Below are positions 61,857 through 62,000 of a DNA stretch of 62,000 nucleotides, in pieces. A model generated the notes under the pieces. The model worked only from the letters and a program-made list of their open reading frames with translations, was not told the DNA's origin and searched no databases. The DNA lies in NCBI GenBank assembly GCA_905221605.1, contig CAJNDS010000006.1:17501-79500 (forward strand), written 5' to 3'. The first letter of the stretch is position 1, and every line of letters starts with the position of its first letter. Source of the DNA: Symbiodinium natans. Taxonomy: Eukaryota; Sar; Dinophyceae; Suessiales; Symbiodiniaceae. A program made the translations under genes and the position numbers.

Positions 61857-62000
61857 TCAGAATGCCTCGCTGAGCCCAGCAGTTGCGGATTTTGCCATTG
61901 CTCGCTCAGAGGCAATGACTACAACATTATCAGAAGGTGCAATGCTCATCCATGCCTCCATCAGCTCCAACGCTGCTTCCAGCACAGGCATTGTCACTCG
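61857..62000 (-). CDS. Hypothetical 3' exon, cut by window edge
   Basis: From the window end to a stop at 61859-61857 the minus strand reads MPVLEAALELMEAWMSIAPS then DNVVVIASERAMAKSATAGL. The helix-like, acidic/hydrophobic composition looks coding. No family recognised, and the upstream part lies outside the window. Confidence 0.28.
   Translation of the reverse strand, partial: RVTMPVLEAALELMEAWMSIAPSDNVVVIASERAMAKSATAGLSEAF

Overview
The window looks like nuclear DNA of a dinoflagellate. I infer this from five things: coding exons interrupted by short introns whose acceptors are followed by G (AG|G) and whose donors are often GC instead of GT; all securely recognised genes lying on one strand (minus); a tandem pair of closely spaced cold-shock-domain genes; large amounts of simple repeats between genes; and degenerate TTTAGGG-like tracts. 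Most of the 62 kb is non-coding, and I can name only five genes with confidence. The species cannot be read from the sequence.

Layout. 1-2.3 kb is AC-rich satellite with a diverged ~120-bp tandem repeat inside it. 3-5 kb holds weak candidate exons. 7.1-9.0 kb carries a creatine/arginine-kinase-fold gene with an RIIa-like N terminus and lost ATP-binding arginines, flanked by telomere-like tracts. 10-20 kb is mostly empty apart from microsatellites, a possible thylakoid-lumen targeting exon (15.3-15.6 kb) and a decayed retroelement-like segment (18.5-18.9 kb). 20.9-30.4 kb is the most interesting block. The two halves of an ARMT1/DUF89-type gene lie at its ends, and between them on the same strand lies a bacterial-type ABC exporter with one clear 160-bp intron. 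The same interval holds a 3.3-kb compositionally foreign insert bounded by a 22-bp direct repeat and containing a hairpin-rich inverted-repeat element. 33.9-37.0 kb holds two tandem cold-shock-domain genes whose Gly/Cys-rich tails are spread over several small exons; CSP-B can be assembled completely as eight exons. 37-60.7 kb has no gene I recognise, only weak open exons, a second copy of part of the 22-25 kb insert at 44.8 kb, and a long CA microsatellite. 60.7-61.7 kb is a TTCC/CTCCC pyrimidine satellite, and the window ends in a possible exon.

Functions. The named genes do not form a pathway: a probable flagellar or cytoskeletal guanidino-kinase relative, a metal-dependent phosphatase/methyltransferase-family protein, a membrane exporter and two small RNA-binding proteins. 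Their common orientation fits the unidirectional gene blocks known from dinoflagellates. I found no rRNA, tRNA, CRISPR array or spliced-leader gene.
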